Below are positions 25,885 to 34,403 of a stretch of DNA of 64,000 nt, piece after piece. The DNA is from CAYVRJ01 sp964453645. Lineage in GTDB: Bacteria; Bacillota; Clostridia; Christensenellales; JAWKQI01. The stretch lies in NCBI GenBank assembly GCA_964453645.1, contig CAYVRJ010000001.1, positions 62,001-126,000 of the forward strand, in the 5' to 3' direction. A program made the translations under genes and the position numbers. The notes under the pieces are model-generated. The model made no database searches. It had not been told where the DNA came from and was given only the letters and a program-made list of their open reading frames with translations. The stretch's first letter is position 1, and every line of letters begins with the position of its first letter.

Positions 25885-27753
25885 ATGAAATACGGTTACA
25901 ACGGAAAAGTACTTCACGTGAACTTATGGGATCGGACATTTTTAACAGAAGAACCCGACGAACTGTTTTATAGAAAATATATGGGCAGCGGGGTGATGGC
26001 AGCAGTGTACCTCCTGAAAAACACAAAACCCAACATCGACCCACTTTCCGAAGAGAATCCTCTCATGTTTTTTTCCAGTGTCATTAGCGGACAAGATGCC
26101 CCGGGGTTGGCTCGGTTCACCATTTGCGCCAAATCACCCCTCACAGGCGGCATTGGGGAGGCCAGAAGCGAGGGGCCTTTTGCCATGGCCCTGAAAAAAT
26201 CGGGTTTCGACGGTATTATCATAAACGGCAAGTGTGAAAACCCCTCCCTGCTGGTGATCGATCATGGTAAACCTTCCATCGTACCCGCAGAGCACTTGTG
26301 GGGAAAAAACGTTTCGGAGTGTGTCAATCTCATCGAGGAACAGTATCCCGGTGCCAGCACTGCCCTCATCGGCATTGCGGGGGAGAACAAGGTGCGGTTT
26401 GCAAATGTCATCACCAACCGGTGCCATCAGGCTTCCCGTGCCGGTTTGGGCGCTGTGATGGGTGCAAAGAATATAAAAGGGGTGGTGCTGCTGGGCGGGC
26501 AATTACCTCCGGTGTACGACGAACAGGCCTTGGCTGAGACCAAGGAATGGTTCGACAAAACCATGCGCAGTAATGTGCTCTCCATGTGGCAGCACGATCG
26601 CCCCGGCTTTGGGGTGTGGATACACACCCATGGCATCGACGCTTCCGTTTGTGTGAACAACTTTCAAACATCGAAGTGTGATTATGTAAACGAATATGCC
26701 CCCGAGCAGTTCGAGGATTATTATAACGGGGTTTCCTCCTGCCCGGGCTGCCCCAACGACTGCATCAAGCGGTATGCACCCAAAGAGGCGGACAGCCGCT
26801 CAGGTGGGTTACACCAAGAGGCGCTGGGGGCATTTGGGCCGAATATGGGTCTGTCCGATGTGCACAAGATCGTCTTTGCAAACGTGCTGTGCAACGAGTA
26901 CGGCATGGATCCCAACTCACTGGGTTACACCATTTCCTTTGCACAAGAGTGCGTGCAGCGAGGGTTGCTTAAAGACGATGGGCTGAATTTTTCTTTCAGT
27001 TCCGAGGTGGACATTTTAGCGATTATTGAGGCCATCGCCAAGAGAGAGGGCGTAGGGCATATTCTGGCCGAGGGCAGTTACCGGGCGGCAGAACAGATCG
27101 GCAAGGGTGCAGAAAAGTATGCCATGACAGTGAAGAAAAACGAACTCAACGCCTTTGAGTGCCGCAGCCAAACGAACTTAGCCTTGGGTTATGCCACAGC
27201 GCCCACGGGGCCGAGGTATGAAATTTGCGAACACGACTGGGATTTCGACACCCACTTTGGCTGGGATCACACCCTCAACTACTGTTACACCATTGGCATT
27301 ACCGAGCGAATTGAGATGGAGTACGTGGGTAAGAAGAAAGTGCGCAACTTTGTTGCCCTCAACACCCTGTGGTCGGCAACGGATGCCCTGGGTTTGTGTC
27401 TGTTTGCCTCTGCCCCCACCCGGGTATATAGTTTAAACCGTATGGCTAAGCTGCTTCACGATGTCACGGGGTTTGAGACGTCCTCCTATGAGATTATGCG
27501 GTTGGGTGAACTGCGCAATCAGATTTTCCGCATATACAATGTGCGGGAGGGGTTGCGGGCAGCGGACGACAGGCTTCCCGACAGGATGTACGAACAGGAG
27601 ATTGATTTTGGGGCCAAGAAAGGGTGCAGGATTGACAGGCAGGCTTTTGAAGAGGTGATCAAGTGTTATTACGGCATGATGGGTTGGGACGAGGACGGTG
27701 TGCCCACCGAGTCCACGCTCTATGCGTATGGCCTTGAATGGACGATGGAGTAA
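25885..27753 (+). CDS. Aldehyde:ferredoxin oxidoreductase family protein
   Basis: This 622-residue tungsten or molybdenum bis-pterin enzyme has a normal-length AOR fold. It opens GYNGKVLHVNLWDRTF and has the domain-1 sequence LTGGIGEARSEGPFA. The 4Fe-4S ligand motif CPGCPNDC lies near residue 290, with the further AOR cysteine towards the C-terminal part. Members oxidise aldehydes to acids and reduce ferredoxin. ATG at 25885 follows AAAGGAGAGAG. It sits right after a sugar importer and near fucI, so a sugar-derived aldehyde such as lactaldehyde is a reasonable guess, not shown by the sequence. Confidence 0.9.
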   Translation: MKYGYNGKVLHVNLWDRTFLTEEPDELFYRKYMGSGVMAAVYLLKNTKPNIDPLSEENPLMFFSSVISGQDAPGLARFTICAKSPLTGGIGEARSEGPFAMALKKSGFDGIIINGKCENPSLLVIDHGKPSIVPAEHLWGKNVSECVNLIEEQYPGASTALIGIAGENKVRFANVITNRCHQASRAGLGAVMGAKNIKGVVLLGGQLPPVYDEQALAETKEWFDKTMRSNVLSMWQHDRPGFGVWIHTHGIDASVCVNNFQTSKCDYVNEYAPEQFEDYYNGVSSCPGCPNDCIKRYAPKEADSRSGGLHQEALGAFGPNMGLSDVHKIVFANVLCNEYGMDPNSLGYTISFAQECVQRGLLKDDGLNFSFSSEVDILAIIEAIAKREGVGHILAEGSYRAAEQIGKGAEKYAMTVKKNELNAFECRSQTNLALGYATAPTGPRYEICEHDWDFDTHFGWDHTLNYCYTIGITERIEMEYVGKKKVRNFVALNTLWSATDALGLCLFASAPTRVYSLNRMAKLLHDVTGFETSSYEIMRLGELRNQIFRIYNVREGLRAADDRLPDRMYEQEIDFGAKKGCRIDRQAFEEVIKCYYGMMGWDEDGVPTESTLYAYGLEWTME

Positions 27754-27773
27754 GGTTTTTTGTGGAGCACGAC

Positions 27774-27975
27774 AGGGGGACTACTCGTCCCCCTGAAACC
27801 CCCTAGGCAGGGACTAGTCCCTGCACCCTTTGTCGCAAAGCTAACGCTTTGCTAAATTTTTTATAAAGGAAATATCTCCTAGCAAAGCGTTAGCTTTGCG
27901 ACAAAAAGTTTTTGGGGTTTTTAGGGGACTTTTTTCAAAAAGTCCCCTAAATGGGGTTTGGGGCGAAGCCCCATT
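27774..27975. repeat. Composite palindromic repeat cluster R2 with 26-bp inverted repeat
   Basis: In order: CAGGGGGACTACTCGTCCCC, GCAGGGACTAGTCCCTGC, a perfect 26-bp inverted repeat (27829-27854 and 27880-27905, 25-bp AT-rich spacer), the AAAAGTTTTTGGGGTTT unit, a 14-bp hairpin around 27921-27950 (AGGGGACTTTTT and its complement), and ATGGGG...CCCCAT (27951-27974). It fills the junction between the convergent AOR and flavoprotein genes. Confidence 0.82.
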
Positions 27976-27987
27976 TAAAGACCGTCG

Positions 27988-29355
27988 TTAGCTTTGCAAA
28001 ACGTGGTGGGCTACATACAACCCCATAGCCCCGGCGTGGGACAAACTGCGGGTCACCCCCGAACAATCCCCCATCACATACAGCCCCGGCAAAATTTCAA
28101 AGTGATCGCCAATAAACGCAGGTCGAACGGAATAATACTTACTCTCACAGGCGTATAGCAAAGTGTCGGGGTTGGCCGTGCCCTTGGCAACGCTGTCTAG
28201 GGCATACATGGTTTCGATGATATTCTTGAGCACCCGGTAGGGCAGCACCAGCGAAATATCCCCCGCAGTGGCCGCAAGGGTGGGCACCACAGAGTTTTCA
28301 CGGATTTTCTTCTCGGTGCTGCGGCGACCGTTGGTTAAATCGCCAAACCGTTGCACAATCACATTGCCATCCCCGATTAGGTTGGAGAGCCGGGAGATGT
28401 TCTCCACGTACTCCACCGGGTTGTGAAAGGGTTCGGTAAACTCAATGCTGCTCAAAATGGCAAAGTTGCAGTTTTCCGTCTTTTCGGCAAGGTTCACAGA
28501 GGACTTTCCGTTGGCGGTAATCACCCCTCCGTTGTTTTCAGCTGTCACTGTGGCCCCCTGGCAAAAACAAAACATCCGGGTCTTGTCGTTAAAGGTGGGG
28601 GTGCGGTAGGTGATTTTAGGCTCGTAGATGCGGCTGGAGAACTCCCGCCAAATAATATCCTTCATCTCCACCCGAACGCCGATGTCCACCTTGTTGGATT
28701 TAATGGGCACATTAAACCGATTGCACAGTTCCACAACAAAATTACCCGAACTGCGCCCCGTGCCCACCACCACGTTTTTGGCCTTAAAAGTTTCTCCGTC
28801 AGCCGTGTGTACTTGATATCCATCACCCTCCCGTGCCACATCGTTAACAACTGTGAGGGTGCGAATCTCGACACTTTGCTGTTCTTCCAAATGGGTGATG
28901 AGTTTGAGCATGGTTTTATAGTTTTGGTCGGTGCCCAAGTGTTTGAGTGTACTTCCGATCATGTACAAATTGTTTTGCAGACACTTTAATTTTAATTCCT
29001 CGTCCTCATAGAACTTGTCCTGGGTTGCGCCAAATTGCACCAAAATATCGTCCACTTGATCGATGAGTTCTTGTGCCGTATCCTTGTTCAGCTCGGTTCC
29101 CAGCTCACCCCCGTAGTTGGTGCTCAGAATAAACTTTGCATCCGAAAAACTGCCCGCTCCCCCCAAACCCACGGAAATGGAACAAACGTTACATGCACAG
29201 CACTTCTTAGTCGCGCTGGCGGGGCAGGAACGGTTTTTCAGATGCTTTCCCCGCTCTATGATTAAAATCTGCATGTCCTGATTCTTGCGGGAAAGCTCGT
29301 AGGCACACATCAACCCCGACATACCCCCACCCACAACAATTACATCGTAATTCAC
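27988..29355 (-). CDS. FAD-dependent dehydrogenase of the COG2509 type
   Basis: This 455-residue flavoprotein has the Rossmann motif VIVVGGGMSGLMCAYEL at residues 5-21. A cysteine cluster, CPASATKKCCACNVC at about 44-58, may bind iron-sulfur, followed by GLGGAGSFSDAKF. The C-terminal GLYVMGDCSGVTRSLSHA is the FAD-closing motif. It resembles uncharacterised COG2509 dehydrogenases, so the reaction is unknown. The start is GTG behind AAAGGAG on the minus strand, with a promoter at 29402-29430. It is transcribed towards repeat cluster R2. Confidence 0.85.
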   Translation of the reverse strand: MNYDVIVVGGGMSGLMCAYELSRKNQDMQILIIERGKHLKNRSCPASATKKCCACNVCSISVGLGGAGSFSDAKFILSTNYGGELGTELNKDTAQELIDQVDDILVQFGATQDKFYEDEELKLKCLQNNLYMIGSTLKHLGTDQNYKTMLKLITHLEEQQSVEIRTLTVVNDVAREGDGYQVHTADGETFKAKNVVVGTGRSSGNFVVELCNRFNVPIKSNKVDIGVRVEMKDIIWREFSSRIYEPKITYRTPTFNDKTRMFCFCQGATVTAENNGGVITANGKSSVNLAEKTENCNFAILSSIEFTEPFHNPVEYVENISRLSNLIGDGNVIVQRFGDLTNGRRSTEKKIRENSVVPTLAATAGDISLVLPYRVLKNIIETMYALDSVAKGTANPDTLLYACESKYYSVRPAFIGDHFEILPGLYVMGDCSGVTRSLSHAGAMGLYVAHHVLQS

Positions 29356-29401
29356 GAAGTTTCTCCTTTGTATCTATTTTTTTTGCAAAAATTCTATTTT
29401 T

Positions 29402-29430
29402 ATAGTATATGGAAATGAAACGTATGTCAA
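29402..29430 (-). promoter_or_regulatory. Predicted promoter of the flavoprotein gene
   Basis: On the minus strand, TTGACA (29430-29425), 17-nt spacer, TACTAT (29407-29402); TATACT with a 15-nt spacer overlaps it. Confidence 0.65.
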
Positions 29431-29442
29431 TCCTTGAGAAAG

Positions 29443-29868
29443 TTATTTTAAAAGCATTTTTTTTGTAAGAACATGCAAGTTTTCAACCGTGAGTTCGTTG
29501 ATAAAATGTTCGATTTTTTCCACTTGTTCCAGTTCGTTTTCAGTGTTGTTTAAGGCACAAAAGAAATCGTGGAGCACCTTGTGCCGGTGCAGCAAGTAAT
29601 TTCCCCGATCCAAACCCTTTTGCGTGGCAACAATATAGCCGTATTTTTCAAAATCGATATACCCACCTTCCTTTAAATTTGCCACCATTTTGGAGGCAGA
29701 TGAGGGTTTCACATGGAGTTGTTCCGCCAGTTCGTGCACCCGCACCACGTCGGAACCCTTGAGGATGCGGCAGATCATTTCCAAATAATCTTCCATTGAG
29801 GTTGTCATCTCTTCACATTCGTTGAGCTGATAGCCCTTGAGTGTATAAAACCCCTCCTTTTCAAACAT
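29443..29868 (-). CDS. DtxR/MntR-family metal-dependent regulator
   Basis: This 141-residue winged-helix regulator has SMEDYLEMI at the start of the HTH domain and VRVHELAEQLHVKPSSASKMVANL as its helix-turn-helix (given in full at about residues 42-65). A dimerisation region with HRHKVLHDFF follows. There is no SH3 domain, as in MntR-type members. ATG at 29868 follows CGGAGG; a GTG ten codons earlier would extend the protein without a ribosome site. It is divergent from feoAB and likely controls iron uptake. Confidence 0.88.
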   Translation of the reverse strand: MFEKEGFYTLKGYQLNECEEMTTSMEDYLEMICRILKGSDVVRVHELAEQLHVKPSSASKMVANLKEGGYIDFEKYGYIVATQKGLDRGNYLLHRHKVLHDFFCALNNTENELEQVEKIEHFINELTVENLHVLTKKMLLK

Positions 29869-29974
29869 AAAAACACAACCTCCGTTTTTTGTCACCAAAT
29901 GCCTAGCCGTTTAATACAATAGCATGAGGAAAAAAAGTTTCCTTACACTAATGTATTTTCGAGGTATGTGATTT
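29869..29974. promoter_or_regulatory. Divergent regulator/feoAB control region
   Basis: The 106-base space between the divergent starts contains the inverted repeat AGGAAA-N5-TTTCCT (29927-29943), a candidate binding site for the adjacent DtxR-like protein. Confidence 0.45.
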
Positions 29975-30208
29975 ATGAAAGGAGCAAACTGCTTAAGTGA
30001 TGTGCGGCCCGGCGAGCGGGCTCGTGTGAAAAAACTCCTGTCCACCGGCAGTATCAGGAGAAGATTATTAGATATCGGGCTGATTGAAGATACAGAAATA
30101 GAGTGCCTGGGGAGAAGTCCGGGGGGGGACCCGACGGCCTTTCTCATTCGTGGGGCAGTCATTGCCATTCGCTTAGAAGATTGTAATGACATTCTAATCT
30201 GTGTTTAG
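29975..30208 (+). CDS. feoA: FeoA ferrous-iron transport accessory protein
   Basis: This 77-residue SH3-like protein has the FeoA pattern with LSDVRPGERARVKKL, the RRRLLDIGLI central helix and the closing IRGAVIAIRLEDC strand. FeoA assists or regulates FeoB at the membrane. ATG at 29975 follows GAGG. It lies 30 nt upstream of feoB and directly opposite the DtxR-like regulator gene. Confidence 0.93.
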   Translation: MKGANCLSDVRPGERARVKKLLSTGSIRRRLLDIGLIEDTEIECLGRSPGGDPTAFLIRGAVIAIRLEDCNDILICV

Positions 30209-30238
30209 CAAATAGAAAAACAACTGTAAGGAGGGGGC

Positions 30239-32386
30239 ATGGGACTGACAGTGAACTCTGTGGGTATAAGAGCAGCCGCAGACTCAGGACTAACGGTTAA
30301 GAAGCAAACGCCGCAGGATAAAGTGGTGGCAATTGCAGGAAACCCAAACGTTGGAAAGAGCACTGTGTTTAACAATCTAACGGGACTGAATCAACATACG
30401 GGGAATTGGCCGGGAAAGACGGTCACCAACGCAATGGGGTATTGTGAAACAAAAAACAACACCTATGTGATGGTGGATATACCCGGCACATATTCCCTTA
30501 TGGCACACTCAGCCGAAGAGGAGGTGGCACGAAACTTTATTTGTTTTGGCAAAGCAGATGCCGTGATGGTGGTATGCGACGCCACGTGCCTGGAGCGGAA
30601 CCTGAATCTGGTTCTGCAAACAATGGAGATATCCAGCAAGGTTTTGGTGTGTGTCAACTTGTTAGATGAAGCAAAGCGAAAAAATATATCCATCGATTTA
30701 CAGGGTTTAGCTAAGAGACTGGGGGTGCCTGTGTGTGGCACCGTCGCCCGGAAGAAAAAAAGTCTGTCCAACCTCATGCTGGAGATGGACCGATTGGTGG
30801 GGGGAGAGACACGCACTTCACCCATAGAAGTTCGGTACGAAAAACCCATCGAAGAGGCAATTGAAATGTTACAGCCTGTGGTTTCACAGTTGGCGGGAGA
30901 TGGCATCAACTCCCGCTGGCTTTGCCTCAAGCTGTTAGATTACGACGAACCCTTGATGAAGGAGCTAAACGTTCACTTGCACAGGGATATTTTAAAAAAC
31001 CAAACGCTGATAGAAACCATCAGCCGTGCCAAGGAAGTGCTGGAAGCAAACGGCATCGACACCCACAATTTAAAGGATAAAATCGTAACCTCCCTGGTGG
31101 GCACCGCCGAAAGGGTGTGCAAAGATATTGTCACGTTTGATAAGAGTACATACAACGCAACGGATCGCAAGATCGATAAAATTTTAACCAGCAAGTGGTC
31201 GGGATACCCCATTATGATCGCCCTGCTGGCGCTGGTGTTTTGGATCACCATCTCCGGTGCCAACTATCCCTCTCAGGTGCTGTCTAGCGGACTGTTTTGG
31301 GTGCAGGATCGGCTGACCGATTTATTTACATATCTCAACGCCCCCGATTGGCTCCACGGCGCACTGGTGCTGGGGGTATATCGGGTGTTGGCGTGGGTGG
31401 TATCCGTGATGCTGCCGCCCATGGCTATTTTCTTTCCGCTGTTCACTTTGTTGGAGGATGCGGGGTATCTGCCCCGGGTGGCCTATAATCTGGATAAACC
31501 CTTTAAGCGGTGCTGTGCCTGCGGCAAACAGGCCCTCACCATGTGTATGGGGTTTGGCTGTAATGCAGCGGGAATCGTGGGGTGCAGGATCATCGATTCA
31601 CCCAGGGAACGATTGATCGCCATGATCACCAACAATTTTGTGCCCTGCAACGGCAGGTTCCCCACCCTCATCGCCATCATCTCCATGTTTTTTATTGGCC
31701 TTGCAGGGGCAGTGTTTGATTCCCTGTTATCGGCAGTGCTGCTCACAGCAGTGATTCTATTGGGCATTTTTATGACCTTTGTGGTGTCTAAAGCGTTGTC
31801 TAAGACGATTCTTAGGGGCGTTCCCTCCTCCTTTACGTTGGAGCTTCCACCCTATCGCAGGCCTCAAATCGGCAAGGTCATCCTGCGTTCCATCGTTGAT
31901 CGGACGTTGTTTGTGCTGGGCAGAGCGGTATCGGTTGCGGCACCGGCGGGGTTGGTGATCTGGCTGATGGCCAACGTGATGGTGGGGGATATGAGTTTAC
32001 TCAGCCATTGTGCAGGGTTTTTAGACCCGTTCGCCCGGCTGATCGGTTTAGACGGCGTGATTCTCATTGCGTTTATATTGGGGTTTCCCGCCAACGAGAT
32101 TGTGTTTCCCATTATTATCATGGCGTATATGGCACAGGGTAGTCTTTTGGAGATGGATAGTTTATGGGCACTTAGGGAGTTGCTGGTCAGCCACGGATGG
32201 ACGTGGATAACGGCTATTTGTGTGATGTTGTTTTCGCTGATGCACTGGCCTTGCTCCACGGCACTGATCACCATTCGCAAGGAGACGGGTAGTTTTAAGT
32301 GGACGTTTATTTCGTTTCTAGTGCCCACGGCGATTGGAATGATTATTTGCTTTGTGTTTGCAAACATTGCTAAAATATTTCTCTAG
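30239..32386 (+). CDS. feoB: FeoB ferrous iron transporter
   Basis: This 715-residue membrane GTPase imports Fe(II). The cytosolic G domain has G1 GNPNVGKS, the switch region and G3 DIPGTYSL. The membrane part begins near residue 330 and has the paired gate segments, including GFGCNAAGIVGCR and NNFVPCNGRFPT, with the conserved pore cysteines. Length is typical. About 25 residues precede the G domain. ATG at 30239 follows AAGGAGG. The stop codon TAG runs into the first palindrome of repeat cluster R3. Confidence 0.96.
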   Translation: MGLTVNSVGIRAAADSGLTVKKQTPQDKVVAIAGNPNVGKSTVFNNLTGLNQHTGNWPGKTVTNAMGYCETKNNTYVMVDIPGTYSLMAHSAEEEVARNFICFGKADAVMVVCDATCLERNLNLVLQTMEISSKVLVCVNLLDEAKRKNISIDLQGLAKRLGVPVCGTVARKKKSLSNLMLEMDRLVGGETRTSPIEVRYEKPIEEAIEMLQPVVSQLAGDGINSRWLCLKLLDYDEPLMKELNVHLHRDILKNQTLIETISRAKEVLEANGIDTHNLKDKIVTSLVGTAERVCKDIVTFDKSTYNATDRKIDKILTSKWSGYPIMIALLALVFWITISGANYPSQVLSSGLFWVQDRLTDLFTYLNAPDWLHGALVLGVYRVLAWVVSVMLPPMAIFFPLFTLLEDAGYLPRVAYNLDKPFKRCCACGKQALTMCMGFGCNAAGIVGCRIIDSPRERLIAMITNNFVPCNGRFPTLIAIISMFFIGLAGAVFDSLLSAVLLTAVILLGIFMTFVVSKALSKTILRGVPSSFTLELPPYRRPQIGKVILRSIVDRTLFVLGRAVSVAAPAGLVIWLMANVMVGDMSLLSHCAGFLDPFARLIGLDGVILIAFILGFPANEIVFPIIIMAYMAQGSLLEMDSLWALRELLVSHGWTWITAICVMLFSLMHWPCSTALITIRKETGSFKWTFISFLVPTAIGMIICFVFANIAKIFL

Positions 32387-32536
32387 GGGGACTACTCGTC
32401 CCCCTTAACCCCCCTAGGCAGGGACTGAGTCCCTGCACCCCTTGTATAGGGTTTATTTAAAATAGCCCATATAAAGAGGGGTCAAGGGGGAATCATTCCC
32501 CCTTGTGAGGGGTACGGGGGCGAGTAGCCCCCGAAA
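32384..32536. repeat. Composite palindromic repeat cluster R3
   Basis: GGGGGACTACTCGTCCCCC begins inside the feoB stop codon. It is followed by CAGGGACTGAGTCCCTG, a CCCCTTGTA/AGGGGT segment, AAGGGGGAATCATTCCCCCT (shifted by a base at the end) and GGGGGCGAGTAGCCCCC, which is the first unit on the other strand. It fills the junction between the convergent feoB and VWA lipoprotein genes. Confidence 0.8.
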
Positions 32537-32541
32537 AAAGG

Positions 32542-34170
32542 TTACATCCTCGATAATTTATTAACCATATACTTAAATTCAGCCTTGTATACATCGTTGT
32601 CCAAGCCGGGAATGGCGTTTAACTGGCTGAGAATGCCGGAATACGTGGAAGTTCCCGCATAGTCCGACTGCTTGAGTAACATACCCACCTGCGCAACCGA
32701 TGCAGCAAAGGCCATGGTGGGCGACATCTCACGGCGATACACCGAAGCGTTCACCGGATATGCCAGCAAACGGCTGTTGTCCTGGGAAGGTTCTTTGTAG
32801 CGCACACTCACGGTGAGCCACTCGTCGGTGTTCATTGCAGGTTCGCTGGTCTGGTATTTTAAACCGCCAATGGAGCTGGCAACGGGTGAATCTTTATCTA
32901 CCAATTCGTAGAGCACTGTCACCCTGTGCCCCGCACCAACGTCTCCCGCATCTTTTTTATCGTTGGCAAAGTCTTCGTCGTTGAGCCTGCGGTTGTCGTA
33001 GCCGATTAAACGGTATCCCTTCACCATGGCAGGGTTAAACTCCACTTGGAATTTAACGTCTTTGGCAACGGTGAAGAGGGTTCCACCCATCTCTTCCACC
33101 AACACCTTCTTGGCTTCCAACGCACTGTCAATATAGGAATAACTGCCGTTTCCGTTGTCCGCTAAGGTTTCCATCTTGTTGTCCTTTAAATTACCCGTGC
33201 CAAAACCCATTACAGACAGGAAAACCCCCGTGTCCCGCTTGGTCTGGATCAAACGCCTAAGCTCACTCTCACTGCTCATACCAATGTTTAAATCCCCATC
33301 GGTGGCAAGGATCACCCGGTTGTTACCCCCTTCGATGAAGTGGCGCTGGGCAAGTTCATAGGCCGTTTGAATACCGGCTGCACCGTTTGTGCCGCCTCCG
33401 GCAGTGAGTGTATCCAGTGCGGATAAAATTTCGTTCTTATATCTGCCCGAAGTGCCGTTGAGCACAATCTGATCTGAGGAAGCGTACGTCACAATAGAAA
33501 TGCGATCCCGCTCTCGCAGCTGCTCGGTGAGCATTTTGAAACCCTGCTTGAGAAGGGGTAATTTGTTGTATTCGTCCATAGATCCCGAGACGTCGATGAG
33601 GAAAACCAAGTTGGAGGGAGGGAGGCGATCGGAATCGATTTGCCTAGCCTGCATACCAATGAGCATGAGTTTGGTGCTCTCGTTCCAAGGGCAGTCGGTG
33701 ATTTCGGCAGTCATGCTAAAGGGTTCGTTGGACCTAGGTTGTGGATAGTCGTATTGGAAGTAGTTGAGCATCTCTTCGATGCGCACAGCATCGGGCTGGG
33801 GAATCATGTTGTCGTCGATCATGCGGCGAATGTTGGCATAGGATGCGGTGTCCACGTCGGACGAGAAGGTGGACAGGGGTTTTGTCGTCGTGTTTAAGAA
33901 CCCACTCTCGCTTGCTGGATTGTACTCCTCGTTGCCGATATAGGGATTCGTTTCGCTGCCGTCGTAGTAATCGTAGGGGGATTCAGGGGCAGCTTCGGCT
34001 GGGGCGGGGGCCGCAGGGGCTAGTGGCTCCATGGGTGCGGCAGGTGCTCCCGCATCGGGATACACGGGTTTGGGCATGGAGGGCACAGTGTTCATGGGCG
34101 CACATGCGCCGAGCACCAAGACGAGTGCCAATACGGCACAGATGATCAGGTTTTGAATACGGTTTTTCAT
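32542..34170 (-). CDS. von Willebrand factor A-domain lipoprotein (YfbK-like)
   Basis: This 542-residue surface lipoprotein has lipobox LGAC with Cys23, then a Pro-Ala-Glu-rich linker. A conserved VWA N-terminal region (SGFLNTTTKPLSTFSSDVDT) comes next, then a VWA domain whose metal-ion-dependent adhesion site starts FLIDVSGSMD. The C-terminal DUF3520-like domain follows. Members have unknown function; extracytoplasmic protein binding is likely. The gene is preceded by a good promoter at 34245-34273 and an AGGAGG site. It appears monocistronic. Confidence 0.9.
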   Translation of the reverse strand: MKNRIQNLIICAVLALVLVLGACAPMNTVPSMPKPVYPDAGAPAAPMEPLAPAAPAPAEAAPESPYDYYDGSETNPYIGNEEYNPASESGFLNTTTKPLSTFSSDVDTASYANIRRMIDDNMIPQPDAVRIEEMLNYFQYDYPQPRSNEPFSMTAEITDCPWNESTKLMLIGMQARQIDSDRLPPSNLVFLIDVSGSMDEYNKLPLLKQGFKMLTEQLRERDRISIVTYASSDQIVLNGTSGRYKNEILSALDTLTAGGGTNGAAGIQTAYELAQRHFIEGGNNRVILATDGDLNIGMSSESELRRLIQTKRDTGVFLSVMGFGTGNLKDNKMETLADNGNGSYSYIDSALEAKKVLVEEMGGTLFTVAKDVKFQVEFNPAMVKGYRLIGYDNRRLNDEDFANDKKDAGDVGAGHRVTVLYELVDKDSPVASSIGGLKYQTSEPAMNTDEWLTVSVRYKEPSQDNSRLLAYPVNASVYRREMSPTMAFAASVAQVGMLLKQSDYAGTSTYSGILSQLNAIPGLDNDVYKAEFKYMVNKLSRM

Positions 34171-34244
34171 TATTTTTTCCTCCTTTGGGTTTTATAACCT
34201 CTTTATATTATGAAGACGAAAAAATATAGGGAAATGTTTCAAAA

Positions 34245-34273
34245 ATCATACAATACAAATATATTCCTGTCAA
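34245..34273 (-). promoter_or_regulatory. Promoter of the VWA lipoprotein gene
   Basis: On the minus strand, TTGACA (34273-34268), 17-nt spacer, TATGAT (34250-34245). Confidence 0.75.
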
Positions 34274-34352
34274 TGAATATAATATTGCAGGATTATGTAA
34301 ATACTGTTACAATTATTATTGAGAATATGTACAGATGTTAGGAAAATAAGTA

Positions 34353-34387
34353 GGGAGCATCAAAACAGTTGTTGTTTGATACTCCCC
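34353..34387 (-). terminator. Hairpin ending the leftward sugar operon
   Basis: A 12-bp stem (34353-34364 with 34375-34386, one G-U pair) lies 17 nt past the nagB-like stop. The T run on the minus strand is weak. Confidence 0.6.
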
Positions 34388-34403
34388 ATTTGATTCTTTG
34401 AAT

